A stretch of 64,000 nt of DNA from Streptomyces sp. NBC_01304. Lineage in GTDB: Bacteria; Actinomycetota; Actinomycetes; Streptomycetales; Streptomycetaceae. The position numbers and the translations under genes were made by a program. Shown in pieces: positions 53,733 through 62,375 of the stretch (the stretch's first letter is position 1; each line of letters opens with the position of its first letter). The notes under the pieces were generated by a model. That model was not told where the DNA came from, ran no database searches, and was given only the letters and a program-made list of their open reading frames with translations. The DNA lies in the NCBI RefSeq assembly GCF_035975855.1, contig NZ_CP109055.1, forward strand, positions 10,594,998 to 10,658,997, given 5' to 3'.

Positions 53733-54977
53733 ATGCCGCGGTTGGAGAAAGACATCGACCCGCAAGCCCCGTATGCCGGGCTTGCCCACCAGCTGCGTGG
53801 TCTTCGCAGGAGCGCGGGGAACCCCACGTACGAGTCGATGGTGGCGCGGGTGGGGGACTACTCGGTGACGACCTTCTCGAAAGCCGCCAGCGGCAACGTG
53901 CTGCCGAAGCTGCCGGTCGTGCTCGCCTATGCGAGGGCCTGCGGCGGCAACACCCAGTACTGGTCGGAACAGTGGCTGATCGCTCAACGGCCGGGCCCCT
54001 TGGATGGCCTGAGCGCCCTGCCCATCCGGTCGACAACACCTCCCGACCCCGGCACGGCAGCGACCCCCGGTGAGTTCGTCGAGCTACTGCGCGACATGCG
54101 GACGTGGGCGGGCGAGCCCTCGTTCAAGCAGTTGAGCAGGCGGACCGGATTGGCCGTGAGTACTCTGGCCGACGCACTGAGCCCGAGCCGATCAACCGTG
54201 CCAAGCAATCGGGTGGTCACCGCCCTGGTCTCCCAATTCCTTCACCTGGTACATCGGAGCGGGCGCCCGCTTGCCATGGAGCCAGAGCTGGTACTGACGC
54301 AGTGGAACAGCACTCGGCAGGCTCTCGCTGCACGGCGAACGCCGTCGAAGCTGAGCGCCACGCGAGAGCGAACCACTGCGTACGCAACGACCCAACCCCA
54401 GCCCCAACTCGGCAAGCAGCAGAGGGAAGAACGCGGCCGCCCTTGGCGGCCCCTGGACGGCCGCCTCGCACCGGAACGGCGGAAGCTCGCCGAGGCGCTC
54501 CGTGATGTGTGCTCCTCATCGGGACTGAGTCTCCGTGAGCTCTCCCGCTCCGTCTGCATGAGCCCCTCCGCTCTCTCAAGGCACCTGAGCGGGGAGCGGA
54601 TCCCCTCTCCGGAAGTGATCAGCGCACTCATTCGGAGGATCACTTCTGACTCCCCGGCAGTCGAGAGGGCACGGCACGTGGAGATCTACAGGCTGCACGC
54701 GCAGGCAGTGGAAAAGACGGGCAGTACCTTCGAGCAGCTGCGCCTGCGGCTGCAAGAGGAGGAGGCGCAGCAGGCCAGGCTGACCCAGCAGATCAAGTTG
54801 ATGGAGGAAGAGCTGGACTCCACCCGGATCGGCTGGCAGAAGGAGGTGATCGAGCTTCGGGAGCATGAGGAGGCGAAAGCCGCCCAGATCGGGGATCTAC
54901 TGAGGCATGTCGAGGTGCTAAGCGGCGGCCCGCCTGGCCGGGAGTGGCTGATCGTCCGCCTTCGTCGGTCGGCCTGA
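53733..54977 (+). CDS. Regulator with three HTH-like domains and a coiled coil
   Basis: The 414-aa protein starts at ATG 53733 with GAGGAG upstream. Three XRE-like helix-turn-helix regions are visible: LAHQLRGLRRSAGNPTYESM with YSVTTFSKAASGNVLP (about 15-65); WAGEPSFKQLSRRTGLAVST with LADALSP (about 125-155); and VCSSSGLSLRELSRSVCMSP with SALSRHLSGERIPS (about 260-295). A coiled coil rich in Glu, Gln and Leu follows (LRLRLQEEEAQQARLTQQIK). The multiple HTH layout resembles actinobacterial regulators that bind several operator sites. It is followed at 40 bases by the SAVMC3_10250-like gene, probably co-transcribed. Confidence 0.7.
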   Translation: MPRLEKDIDPQAPYAGLAHQLRGLRRSAGNPTYESMVARVGDYSVTTFSKAASGNVLPKLPVVLAYARACGGNTQYWSEQWLIAQRPGPLDGLSALPIRSTTPPDPGTAATPGEFVELLRDMRTWAGEPSFKQLSRRTGLAVSTLADALSPSRSTVPSNRVVTALVSQFLHLVHRSGRPLAMEPELVLTQWNSTRQALAARRTPSKLSATRERTTAYATTQPQPQLGKQQREERGRPWRPLDGRLAPERRKLAEALRDVCSSSGLSLRELSRSVCMSPSALSRHLSGERIPSPEVISALIRRITSDSPAVERARHVEIYRLHAQAVEKTGSTFEQLRLRLQEEEAQQARLTQQIKLMEEELDSTRIGWQKEVIELREHEEAKAAQIGDLLRHVEVLSGGPPGREWLIVRLRRSA

Positions 54978-55016
54978 TGCCGACGGGGCACAGCACCTGA
55001 AAGGAGGCGGGGTGAC

Positions 55017-55823
55017 ATGCGGGAGCTGCAGTATCTGTCCATAGCCAAGCTCGATGACTTCTACGAGCGGCCGCGAAGGAGGCTCACGGATCGAGCCGTT
55101 GAGGCCGAAGCCAGTGTGTTGGGTTCTGGCGGTCGCGTCGCTGTGGGGGAGGGCGGGGTCGGGGAGCGAACACCTGCCGAGCGTCTGGAGCGCGTCCTGG
55201 AGCATCTGGAGAAACAGTGCTGGGCGCGCTCATGGGAGCCCGCGGCGTGCGGGCATCTTGGAGTCGATGCCTGGTTGGAGTTCCGTGGCCCGTTCCGCTA
55301 CGGCGCCGCAGTCAGCGATGTCGGATTCCATGACCGAGGCGTCTTCGCCTATGCCTCATTGGAAGAGGGCTGCTGCCCGCACCGCGATGGTGAGTTCTGC
55401 CCCAACATCGAGCTGCTGCTGTGCGGTTCGAAGCAGCATGTACGGGCTCACCGTGATCATCCGCCGACGAGGATGGGATCCGGCTCGGATTGGCTGCACG
55501 CCATGGCAGCCGACCTGGTCCAGCGAGAGGCCCGTGGAGACACGACGACTCCTGAGGCATTGGCCTCTACCGGGCTGAGTGACCAGGAGTTCGCGGCCAG
55601 GTCCGCCTTCTCCATGATCTCTCGCTTCTACCGGACTCCTGGGTACCTGCGCGGGCATGCCCGCGTGTTGTGCAACTTCCCGCCGCAGCGGCTGCAGCAC
55701 CGGATGATCGTGGCAACTCCCTTGTACATGGAGGTTGGGGTGCAGCCGGCTCCGCCAGTCACGTCGACACCTCACGCCGGAGAGACTGCGCGCCACCGGC
55801 GCTGGTGGCGACCACGACGCTGA
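55017..55823 (+). CDS. SAVMC3_10250-family-like protein
   Basis: The 268-aa protein starts at ATG 55017, nine bases after AAAGGAGG. Its N-terminus MRELQYLSIAKLDDFY matches the opening I recall for the Streptomyces family SAVMC3_10250 (MRELxYLSxxKL). The middle has YGAAVSDVGFHDRGVFAYAS and IELLLCGSKQHVRAHRDHPP (family: LLLxGSxxHhh), and CPHRDGEFCP adds a possible metal site. The function is unknown. It follows the triple-HTH gene closely, so the two may form a regulator-effector pair. Confidence 0.6.
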   Translation: MRELQYLSIAKLDDFYERPRRRLTDRAVEAEASVLGSGGRVAVGEGGVGERTPAERLERVLEHLEKQCWARSWEPAACGHLGVDAWLEFRGPFRYGAAVSDVGFHDRGVFAYASLEEGCCPHRDGEFCPNIELLLCGSKQHVRAHRDHPPTRMGSGSDWLHAMAADLVQREARGDTTTPEALASTGLSDQEFAARSAFSMISRFYRTPGYLRGHARVLCNFPPQRLQHRMIVATPLYMEVGVQPAPPVTSTPHAGETARHRRWWRPRR

Positions 55824-56068
55824 CCTGGGGCCGGGCAACAGGGCGCTCGAGGAGTTCACGGGCGGCGGTGCGGCTGACCAGTGTGTCCAGAGAGCTTCTG
55901 CGAATCTGCGCGCGGTCGAGGGCGGGAGAGCCTTGACGATGACGTGGGCTGGACACTTGCCCCATGGGACCGGCAGAGGCCCCGGGCCCGCCAACACATG
56001 TGACGGACGTGGGCCAAGGCGTGATGGCCCTGCCCACAGGCGCCCGTGCCCACCGGTGTGGCGCCCGC

Positions 56069-56257
56069 TCAGCTGATGATCTTGTGGAAGAACAGCACCG
56101 AGGCGGCGAAGGCCGCGCCTGAGGCGAGCGCCCCCTGGGCGGGGGCGGCGCCGCCCAGGACGGTCAGTACCCCGGCGGTGGCCGCGGTCAGGATGCCGAG
56201 CAGCAGGATGAGCGCGGCGCGCTGGCCGAGCAGGGGATCGCGGTCGTTGTGGGCCAC
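56069..56257 (-). CDS. Small two-helix membrane protein
   Basis: The 62-aa protein has two hydrophobic helices (AALILLLGILTAATAGVLTV and ALASGAAFAASVLFFHKII). GTG 56257 has CGGAG six bases upstream. It diverges from the sigma factor gene at 56476. The family is not recognised. Confidence 0.55.
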   Translation of the reverse strand: MAHNDRDPLLGQRAALILLLGILTAATAGVLTVLGGAAPAQGALASGAAFAASVLFFHKIIS

Positions 56258-56475
56258 ATCAGCTCCGTGGGGAGAAGCACGACCAACAGCGCAGTGGCTG
56301 CCGGTCCGGTTGCAGATGCTGTAGGCGATCGACCTCGAGATCCCCTCGCGTGATCCATGCCACAGCAGAAAGTGCCGGAAGAGGCGAGGGGAGAACCGTG
56401 TGACGGCCCTATGACGTACTGATGTGAGGCACCCTCAGGCAACCAACGAGCCGGCCGCTACGCGAAGGAGTGCAT

Positions 56476-57300
56476 ATGTGTGACGAGGCAGCGGGGACTG
56501 CCCGCCATAGCGGCACTCCCACCACCGACGACGCCGAGCTCCACGCCCTGGAGGGCGAACTCGACCGCTTCGAGGCGCTGTTGGCGCCGCACGCAGCCGA
56601 GGAGAGCAGGCCGGAGCGGGCTGAGCGCCGCGCCCGGGACGCCGAGGTGGTGGAGATCCTGCGCGTACAGGACTTCACCGGGCCCTTGTTCAACCGGTTC
56701 GCCGGCCAGCTGATGGAGTACGCCTGGCCCGTCCTGCTCAACTGGACTGCCAACGAAGAGATCTTCCGCCAGGCCCGCCTGGCCGGCTGCCCCATCCCCG
56801 CCGGGCTGATCATTCCCTGGACCTGGGAAGACCGCTACGAGGTGGTCACCGACTCCGTCCTGGACGGCATGGACACCTTCCGCGGCAACGCCCTTGCGCG
56901 CAGCCGCTGGAACCCGGCCAAAGGCGCCGCACTGAAGACCTATTACGTCCGCGCCTGCATCTTCGCCTTCCGCAAGGTCTACGGGGCCTGGAGCATGGAC
57001 CGCGCAGCCTCCCAGGGCAGACGGGCCTACACCGGACTCGACGACGACCCGGTGCTCGCCATCCCGGACCAGCGCGCCCCGGACCCCTGCCACACCGCCG
57101 TCATCCACGACGAACTCGACCGCATCCTGCCGCTGGTGACCACCCCGGAGCTGCGCGCCGCGCTGGCCTGGCGGGCGGCCGGCTGTACGCAGGAAGAGGC
57201 CGCCGAGCGTGCGGGGCTGACGGCCAAGGCCCTGGAAGGCCGTCTCACCCGGGTGCGCACCAAGGCCCGCGCGCAGAACACCGAAGGGGGAGCACGATGA
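56476..57300 (+). CDS. Sigma-70-family sigma factor
   Basis: The 274-aa protein starts at ATG 56476, five bases after AAGGAG; an in-frame GTG at 56470 is inside the ribosome site. Region 2 is LRVQDFTGPLFNRFAGQLME with YAWPVLLNWTANEEIFRQAR and later DGMDTFRGNALARSRWNPAK. Region 4 is LPLVTTPELRAALAWRAAGC, TQEEAAERAGLTAKALEGRL, TRVRTKAR. It is larger than ECF factors because of an N-terminal extension (LEGELDRFEALLAPHAAEES). It overlaps the next gene as ATGA. It diverges from a membrane-protein gene. Confidence 0.78.
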   Translation: MCDEAAGTARHSGTPTTDDAELHALEGELDRFEALLAPHAAEESRPERAERRARDAEVVEILRVQDFTGPLFNRFAGQLMEYAWPVLLNWTANEEIFRQARLAGCPIPAGLIIPWTWEDRYEVVTDSVLDGMDTFRGNALARSRWNPAKGAALKTYYVRACIFAFRKVYGAWSMDRAASQGRRAYTGLDDDPVLAIPDQRAPDPCHTAVIHDELDRILPLVTTPELRAALAWRAAGCTQEEAAERAGLTAKALEGRLTRVRTKARAQNTEGGAR

Positions 57301-59699
57301 CCACCACGACAGGTGGAGCCATGGATCTCAACCGTGTTGAGAAGAGCCTCGAGGAGTTCGACGCCCTGCTGGACTCCTCCACCCTGGGAGCCCCCAGGGT
57401 GCGGGCGGTGCGCAGTCACACACCCGAGGCCATGCGCGAGGAGCTGGCCGCCCGGCTTTCCGACCGCAGTGCCCCCGTGACGGATGCCGCCGAGGTCCTG
57501 CGTGCGCAGAGGGCCGCCGGGCAGGCCGCACCGAGTGCCCCGGCGCCGGATGCAGTCCCGCGCCCTGTGACACCCCGGTCAGCCCCGATGGGCATCGACC
57601 ACGGGACCTGGACGGCCCGTGGTCCGCAAAGCGGCATCAGGTCACCACATGATGTTCCCCGTTATCGCTTTCTGGTATTGGGGCTGGAGACATTCCATGC
57701 CCGAATTACTGACGAATTTAATTGGGGAACACCATTCTTGCCCGAAGGGGTGTCAGAGAAATTCGGGTTGAACCGGCAACTCTGTTTTGTGCTCCGAGGC
57801 GGGGTGCAGGAGTCACGTCGCATGGCGGCAATGTCGCTTCTGGCTGGCCTGGTGGATTCGGTCCGAACTGACTGCGAGCCGTTCCTGACGCGCCTGCGGC
57901 GAGAGTTGACCACGATGGGGTGGGCCAGAGGATTTGGGGCTGTTCCGTTTGTCTGCCCGGTGGAGCCGTCGAAGACTGGGCAGCCGGGGACGGACCGGGT
58001 CGGGGAAAGCAGTATTGGACGCTTTGGCATGGGGGTGAAACTTGCACTGGCCTGCTCCGGTTCCCTGGTGGGGGAGCGGCCCTTTGGTGCCCATGTGACT
58101 GCGCGTTCATTCCTTGGCAGTCAGCCTGCCGCAACGTCCCTGTACATCCAGGGGCATTACTGGAGCGATCCCGTTGGTTTCCTTGACGGTTGGCTGCAGC
58201 GAGGCGGAGCGTATCTGTGGCGCCTGGACGGGGAGCGGGCTGCATACGCAGGTATTGCTGCGGATTGGTACGGGCAGACACAGAGGGCGCAGCACTGGTG
58301 GTACCGGCTGGCAGGCCGTTTCACTCCTGTGGGTGGCCACCGCACACGCGACAGTGTTGAGCCGGCCAATCGCCTCACTCCAGGCACGAACTACGTGTGG
58401 TGCAAGAGTGCTTCGTCCCAGACGAGCGACGGCAACCGCTACTGGCTGCGGACAGACCTCGACACCGAAACCGTCTGGCACCGCCAGTACGTGTCTGCCT
58501 TTGCCCTGTCTCCCTGGGGCAACGACCGAGCCAAGGACAATCGCGGATACGTCATCCCAGACTGTTGGAGCGGTCGGGGCAGGACCGCAAGCATGTTCCT
58601 GGCAGCGCACGAAGCGTGGAGAACCACTGCTGCATCACGCGATCGGGACCATGTGACAGCGCACTCGATCCATCCGTTGGCGCCCACAAATCAGCATGGA
58701 TGCCTGCCGGAGCAGACATGGTGGAACGACTTGCGGGACGCACCGGATCAGCGATCGGCCATGGCTCTTGCACTGGCCTGCGCAGGACCATTGCCCAATG
58801 ACTGCGGGCCTCATCACTGGCTGGAAAGACTGAGCAAGCTTCTTGCCGGCACACGTGCCCGACCCGCGTATCCATCGGACACGTCGGTGTGGGACCTCGT
58901 CACGATTGCTTGGTCGACGCCGCTGGCATTGCCTGCGCCAGCCAGAACTCCACATGGACAAGCGGCAGCGTCCCTGCGGGTCATGCGGGAACGTGAACCT
59001 CTTGCCGCGGCCGGTGGTACAGCATCCCCGTGGCTGCTTGCGGAATCGTCGTGCCATCTTGAGACGGCTCAGGGGGTGACCATGGTGCGGGCAGCCAGCT
59101 GCCTGCTTCTGCTGGCCCCACCAGAACCGATTCCCGTTCCCGCAACCTTCACCTATCGCAGCGATGACCCGTACGCGGTGCATGCCGTCTTCGAGCAGCC
59201 GGCAGGACACCAGGTTCCCTGGACCTTTGCCCGTGACCTGCTCGTTGAGGGAATGAACGGCGTCGCTGGATCGGGAGACGTACAGGTATGGAGGGCAGAC
59301 GAACCAGCGGGCAGCCAGGAAGGGCATTGGGTGAACATCGCACTGAGCGTGCCCCAAGGAGAGGCCGTACTGCAGATGCGGCAGGCCGACCTCCGTCAGT
59401 TCCTGGACCGCACGCAAGCACTCATCGGCTACGGCAGCGAGCATTCCCACATGCAGGTGGCACTGGACATTGCTGCCAACGAACTACTGCACCGTGCCAC
59501 GTCTGCCGGCACACAAGGTGCTCGCATCCTCACGGGCGATCCAGGTGAAGGTTTCACCGTCGGTGAAAGGTCAGAGGCTGTGGACGATCCCAGGCCACCA
59601 GTTGTGCGTGAACGGCCTCATCAGGGTTGCTGTGCGGAGCTGGAGCAGTCAGTCAGGAGCGCAGAGCATGAGCATCACAGCGGCTGTGACCCTCTCTAG
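57297..59699 (+). CDS. 800-aa chimera with an SsgA-like C-terminal domain
   Basis: The protein starts inside the stop of the sigma gene. Residues 1-110 (SLEEFDALLDSSTLGAPRVR, REELAARLSDRSAPVTDAAE) have high-GC codons, as in sigma partner proteins. From about residue 115 (position 57640) to 600 codons become clearly less GC-biased and the sequence (WGTPFLPEGVSEKFGLNRQL, WLQRGGAYLWRLDGERAAYA) is unknown to me. Residues about 618-731 are an SsgA-like domain: FTYRSDDPYAVHAVFEQPAG, PWTFARDLLVEGMNGVAGSG and DVQVW, characteristic of SsgA-like sporulation and division regulators (normally about 140 aa). The tail (HQGCCAELEQSVRSAEHEHH) is unassigned. It is an in-frame fusion of parts with different origin. 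Confidence 0.62.
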   Translation: MTTTTGGAMDLNRVEKSLEEFDALLDSSTLGAPRVRAVRSHTPEAMREELAARLSDRSAPVTDAAEVLRAQRAAGQAAPSAPAPDAVPRPVTPRSAPMGIDHGTWTARGPQSGIRSPHDVPRYRFLVLGLETFHARITDEFNWGTPFLPEGVSEKFGLNRQLCFVLRGGVQESRRMAAMSLLAGLVDSVRTDCEPFLTRLRRELTTMGWARGFGAVPFVCPVEPSKTGQPGTDRVGESSIGRFGMGVKLALACSGSLVGERPFGAHVTARSFLGSQPAATSLYIQGHYWSDPVGFLDGWLQRGGAYLWRLDGERAAYAGIAADWYGQTQRAQHWWYRLAGRFTPVGGHRTRDSVEPANRLTPGTNYVWCKSASSQTSDGNRYWLRTDLDTETVWHRQYVSAFALSPWGNDRAKDNRGYVIPDCWSGRGRTASMFLAAHEAWRTTAASRDRDHVTAHSIHPLAPTNQHGCLPEQTWWNDLRDAPDQRSAMALALACAGPLPNDCGPHHWLERLSKLLAGTRARPAYPSDTSVWDLVTIAWSTPLALPAPARTPHGQAAASLRVMREREPLAAAGGTASPWLLAESSCHLETAQGVTMVRAASCLLLLAPPEPIPVPATFTYRSDDPYAVHAVFEQPAGHQVPWTFARDLLVEGMNGVAGSGDVQVWRADEPAGSQEGHWVNIALSVPQGEAVLQMRQADLRQFLDRTQALIGYGSEHSHMQVALDIAANELLHRATSAGTQGARILTGDPGEGFTVGERSEAVDDPRPPVVRERPHQGCCAELEQSVRSAEHEHHSGCDPL

Positions 59700-61031
59700 C
59701 AGGTAGCGGTGTAGCCACCAGGACGCCAGGGCCGGCCGATTGGATGTCCCTGACGGGCCATGTGCCAATACACCGGCTGGACTCACCAGGCTCGAGGGAT
59801 CTGGGATGAGCTGAGCCTGTTGGGCACGCAGGTGCGATCGAAGAACGGCTGTGTCCGGATCGTTGCAGCGCGCCTCTGGCACGGGGGACGGTGCCGAAGA
59901 AATCCTCTATCGGTGTTCAGCATTTGGGGTTGCGTGGCACTCTTTACTACGTGGACCGGCTGAGGCTGGTTGCATCGCGGTGCCTGGCATCGCGGTTGGG
60001 ATAGATGGTCTGTCTCCGCGCTCCGGCCAAGAGACTCAGGGACAGACCAGCCAGGCGGGAGCTTTGAGCTCCCGCCTGTTCCATGCCTGCCCCTGGTGCC
60101 CCTTGGTGTCCCCAAGACTGGCCGCCGCTGCCTGCAGGAAGCACAGTTGCCCAGGACGTATCGGTCCGAGCACCGCAATCCACGTCCCCCTGAGTGGCCA
60201 GTGCGCCTGCACCTGGAAGACACGAACACGTCACTGCTGTACGCCGGCCAACAGGCCTGTCCTGGTCGACTGCTAGAGGCAGCGCAGATCACGAGCGCAG
60301 ACGGTCGGCCCTGGCAACCGCTGGAAGGGATACCAGCACACCTGCTCTCGATGCTCGACTGCTGTTGACCAGGAAGCCAGATGACCGCGTGCCCCTGGCG
60401 GATCGACTGCTCAACGCGTCAGCCGATTGCTAGAGATAGGCATGCGTGTCCTGGCAGAGGACGACTGGCCCCTGCCAAGGACCTCCAGGCGGCAGCATCC
60501 GGTTCGTGCAGCAGCTCGCAGTGCCCCGGACAAGGAGTTCGTCCACTGGTCACTGTCATCGACGGACTGGACGAGGTGCTGCAACACAAGACGGCACCCG
60601 TGGGGCCTGTGGGGTACTGAAGCAGCACGGGCACCCCGGCCGGCTGCTCGCTCCGAAGCAGCTCTGCGCCCCGCCTATCAACCGATGCTCGGCAACTCCT
60701 AGCCTTTAGAACCGAAGAGGAACCAGCACCATCGCGGAAGCTGCTGCCCTCCTCCACACGCGGCCAACTCGGTCAGCGCGCAACATGGCAATTTTATCCG
60801 GCTGTTGAGAGATGATGCCGGTTCCCGTTTGGCAGGCCATCCAGCCAAGAAAAACCAGTGGAGCATCGAACGCCGCTTCCCAAGGATGACGTCCTTCCCG
60901 TTGAACGACCTCAAAGATGATTCATGTATAGGGAAATGAAATAGAGAGGGTGCTCCACCGTGCACCCTTGGCGGAGAATGTTCGTGGTACTGAAGCATCT
61001 TGTTGAACTCATCTAGTGCAGCGCCTTCGGC
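59700..61031. other. Decayed region, no intact gene
   Basis: Frames are short and lose codon bias. A plus-strand piece at 60381-60620 ends VRPLVTVIDGLDEVLQH, which resembles the Walker B of STAND/NACHT NTPases, but nothing around it supports an intact gene. A frame at 59970-60368 reads RLHLEDTNTSLLYAGQQACP and may be another fragment. The AT content rises near 60780-61000. I take this as a graveyard of disrupted genes. Confidence 0.4.
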
Positions 61032-61292
61032 GTGGATCCCATCGACGGTCCTTCCCTCTATTCGCTGCTCTCGAATGCCGTTGAGGCGGAGGGATCTGAT
61101 GACTCATACCTCATGTCTCCGTACTGGGCCATTCCAAAAGGAGCCCACTTCTGCACGGCCGGGACGGACTGCGCCGGAGTGCACAGGATCATCGCACCGG
61201 CCGACGCCAACCGTTATGCCGGCAACGAACTTGCTTTCGGCACTCCGGAGACCCCATGGCGCATACATGTATGCGCCCGCGCAGCGTTGTGA
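61032..61292 (+). CDS. Hypothetical Cys-containing protein of 86 aa
   Basis: The frame from GTG 61032 has good codon bias in its middle (SDDSYLMSPYWAIPKGAHFC, TAGTDCAGVHRIIAPADANR). No ribosome site precedes the start and the family is not recognised, so the 5' end could be lost. Its last codons overlap a 20-base palindrome at 61258-61277. Confidence 0.4.
   Translation: MDPIDGPSLYSLLSNAVEAEGSDDSYLMSPYWAIPKGAHFCTAGTDCAGVHRIIAPADANRYAGNELAFGTPETPWRIHVCARAAL
61258..61277. repeat. 20-bp perfect palindrome
   Basis: GGCGCATACATGTATGCGCC is a perfect palindrome inside the end of the 86-aa frame. It could be a regulatory site for the following genes or chance; coding constraint alone does not require it. 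Confidence 0.45.
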
Positions 61293-61356
61293 TCTTGATC
61301 CTCCGGGTTCGGCGACGCCACACGCGCCGCACCCTCGTCCCCCCGGACCCGCCCGC

Positions 61357-61375
61357 TGTTGACGCATCGTCAACA
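61357..61375. promoter_or_regulatory. 19-bp perfect inverted repeat
   Basis: TGTTGACG and CGTCAACA flank a CAT centre. It lies 200 bases upstream of the membrane protein/sigma pair that starts at 61578, in the region where their promoter should be, and has the form of a dimeric regulator's operator. A weak terminator hairpin is the alternative. Confidence 0.5.
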
Positions 61376-61577
61376 GAAATCAGACGGGCCGGGAACCGCC
61401 GATGCGCCGATAAACACGGGATTGGTGGACGGGCGGGGCCAGTTGGGGCCATCCTGTTCCGTGGCGGACCCTCGAGTCTCTGGCCGGAGCGCGCGGCGGG
61501 ACGTCATATCCCATATAAATCAACCGACTTGGAACTCCCCGGAGACTCCTCAGTCGGTCCACGACATCAGGACGATC

Positions 61578-62375
61578 ATGACGATCCTGCCGTTCTCCGA
61601 GGAACCGCAGCTGAGGCCCTGCCGAGTGACCCGAAAGATCGCAGATGAGCTGATCCGCCGGGTCACACGGCACTTCGCCCCCGACGAAATCGAACTGACC
61701 ACCCGCTACCCCATCCCGCGCGACCGACGCACGGACCACAACCCGTGCGTCACCACGACCGGGGGGACGCTCGCCGAGCTCCTGAACGACCCCGGGATCA
61801 CCGGGTCGGTCCCCGGCGACACGGCCATCGAGCTGTCCGACCTGACGATCACGGCCCGCAACACGACCCGCATGATGCACGTGGAGATCACCAGGAAGAA
61901 GGTGAGCGCCCGTATCGAGGGAGCCGACCGGGACTGGGTCCAGGCCCGCTCCAGCGAGGTACGCCAAACCCTGGAAGGCAACCACCCGTGGTGGGCATGG
62001 TGGCGCACCCCACGCCGACGCGGCTTCCTCGGACTCGGCCTGGCCCTCGACGTCGCGGCCGCCGCCCTGTGGTGGGCCAGTACAGGCAACCTCCCGAACT
62101 CCGCGCCCGCGATGACCGCCAGCGCGGTCACCCTCGTCCTGATCCCGCTGATCTGCTGGCTCATCACCAGCCGCTTCACCAGCGTCCGCATCGGCAAGAC
62201 CGACCCGGTCTGGTTCTGGCAGCGCTGGACCCCCGGCGACAAGATCGCCTGCGCGGCCCTCGCGGTCGCCGTCATCACGCTGGGCAGCCGCCTGCTGTCC
62301 CCGGACCCCTCCGACGAGGGCCAGGCGCCGCCCCGCACCCCGCACACCGTCGCCATGGACCGTGAACTGCGATGA
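61578..62375 (+). CDS. Membrane protein coupled to the tandem sigma factor
   Basis: ATG 61578 with AGGA upstream begins a 265-aa protein (TILPFSEEPQLRPCRVTRKI). Residues 1-150 are soluble (VTRHFAPDEIELTTRYPIPR; ITRKKVSARIEGADRDWVQA). Three membrane helices follow: LGLGLALDVAAAALWWAS, ALTASAV-type segment VTLVLIPLICWLITS, and IACAALAVAVITLGSRLL. The C-terminus is short. The stop overlaps the sigma gene start (ATGA). A regulatory link with the sigma factor, for example membrane sequestration, is plausible but not shown; no known anti-sigma motif is present. Confidence 0.65.
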   Translation: MTILPFSEEPQLRPCRVTRKIADELIRRVTRHFAPDEIELTTRYPIPRDRRTDHNPCVTTTGGTLAELLNDPGITGSVPGDTAIELSDLTITARNTTRMMHVEITRKKVSARIEGADRDWVQARSSEVRQTLEGNHPWWAWWRTPRRRGFLGLGLALDVAAAALWWASTGNLPNSAPAMTASAVTLVLIPLICWLITSRFTSVRIGKTDPVWFWQRWTPGDKIACAALAVAVITLGSRLLSPDPSDEGQAPPRTPHTVAMDRELR

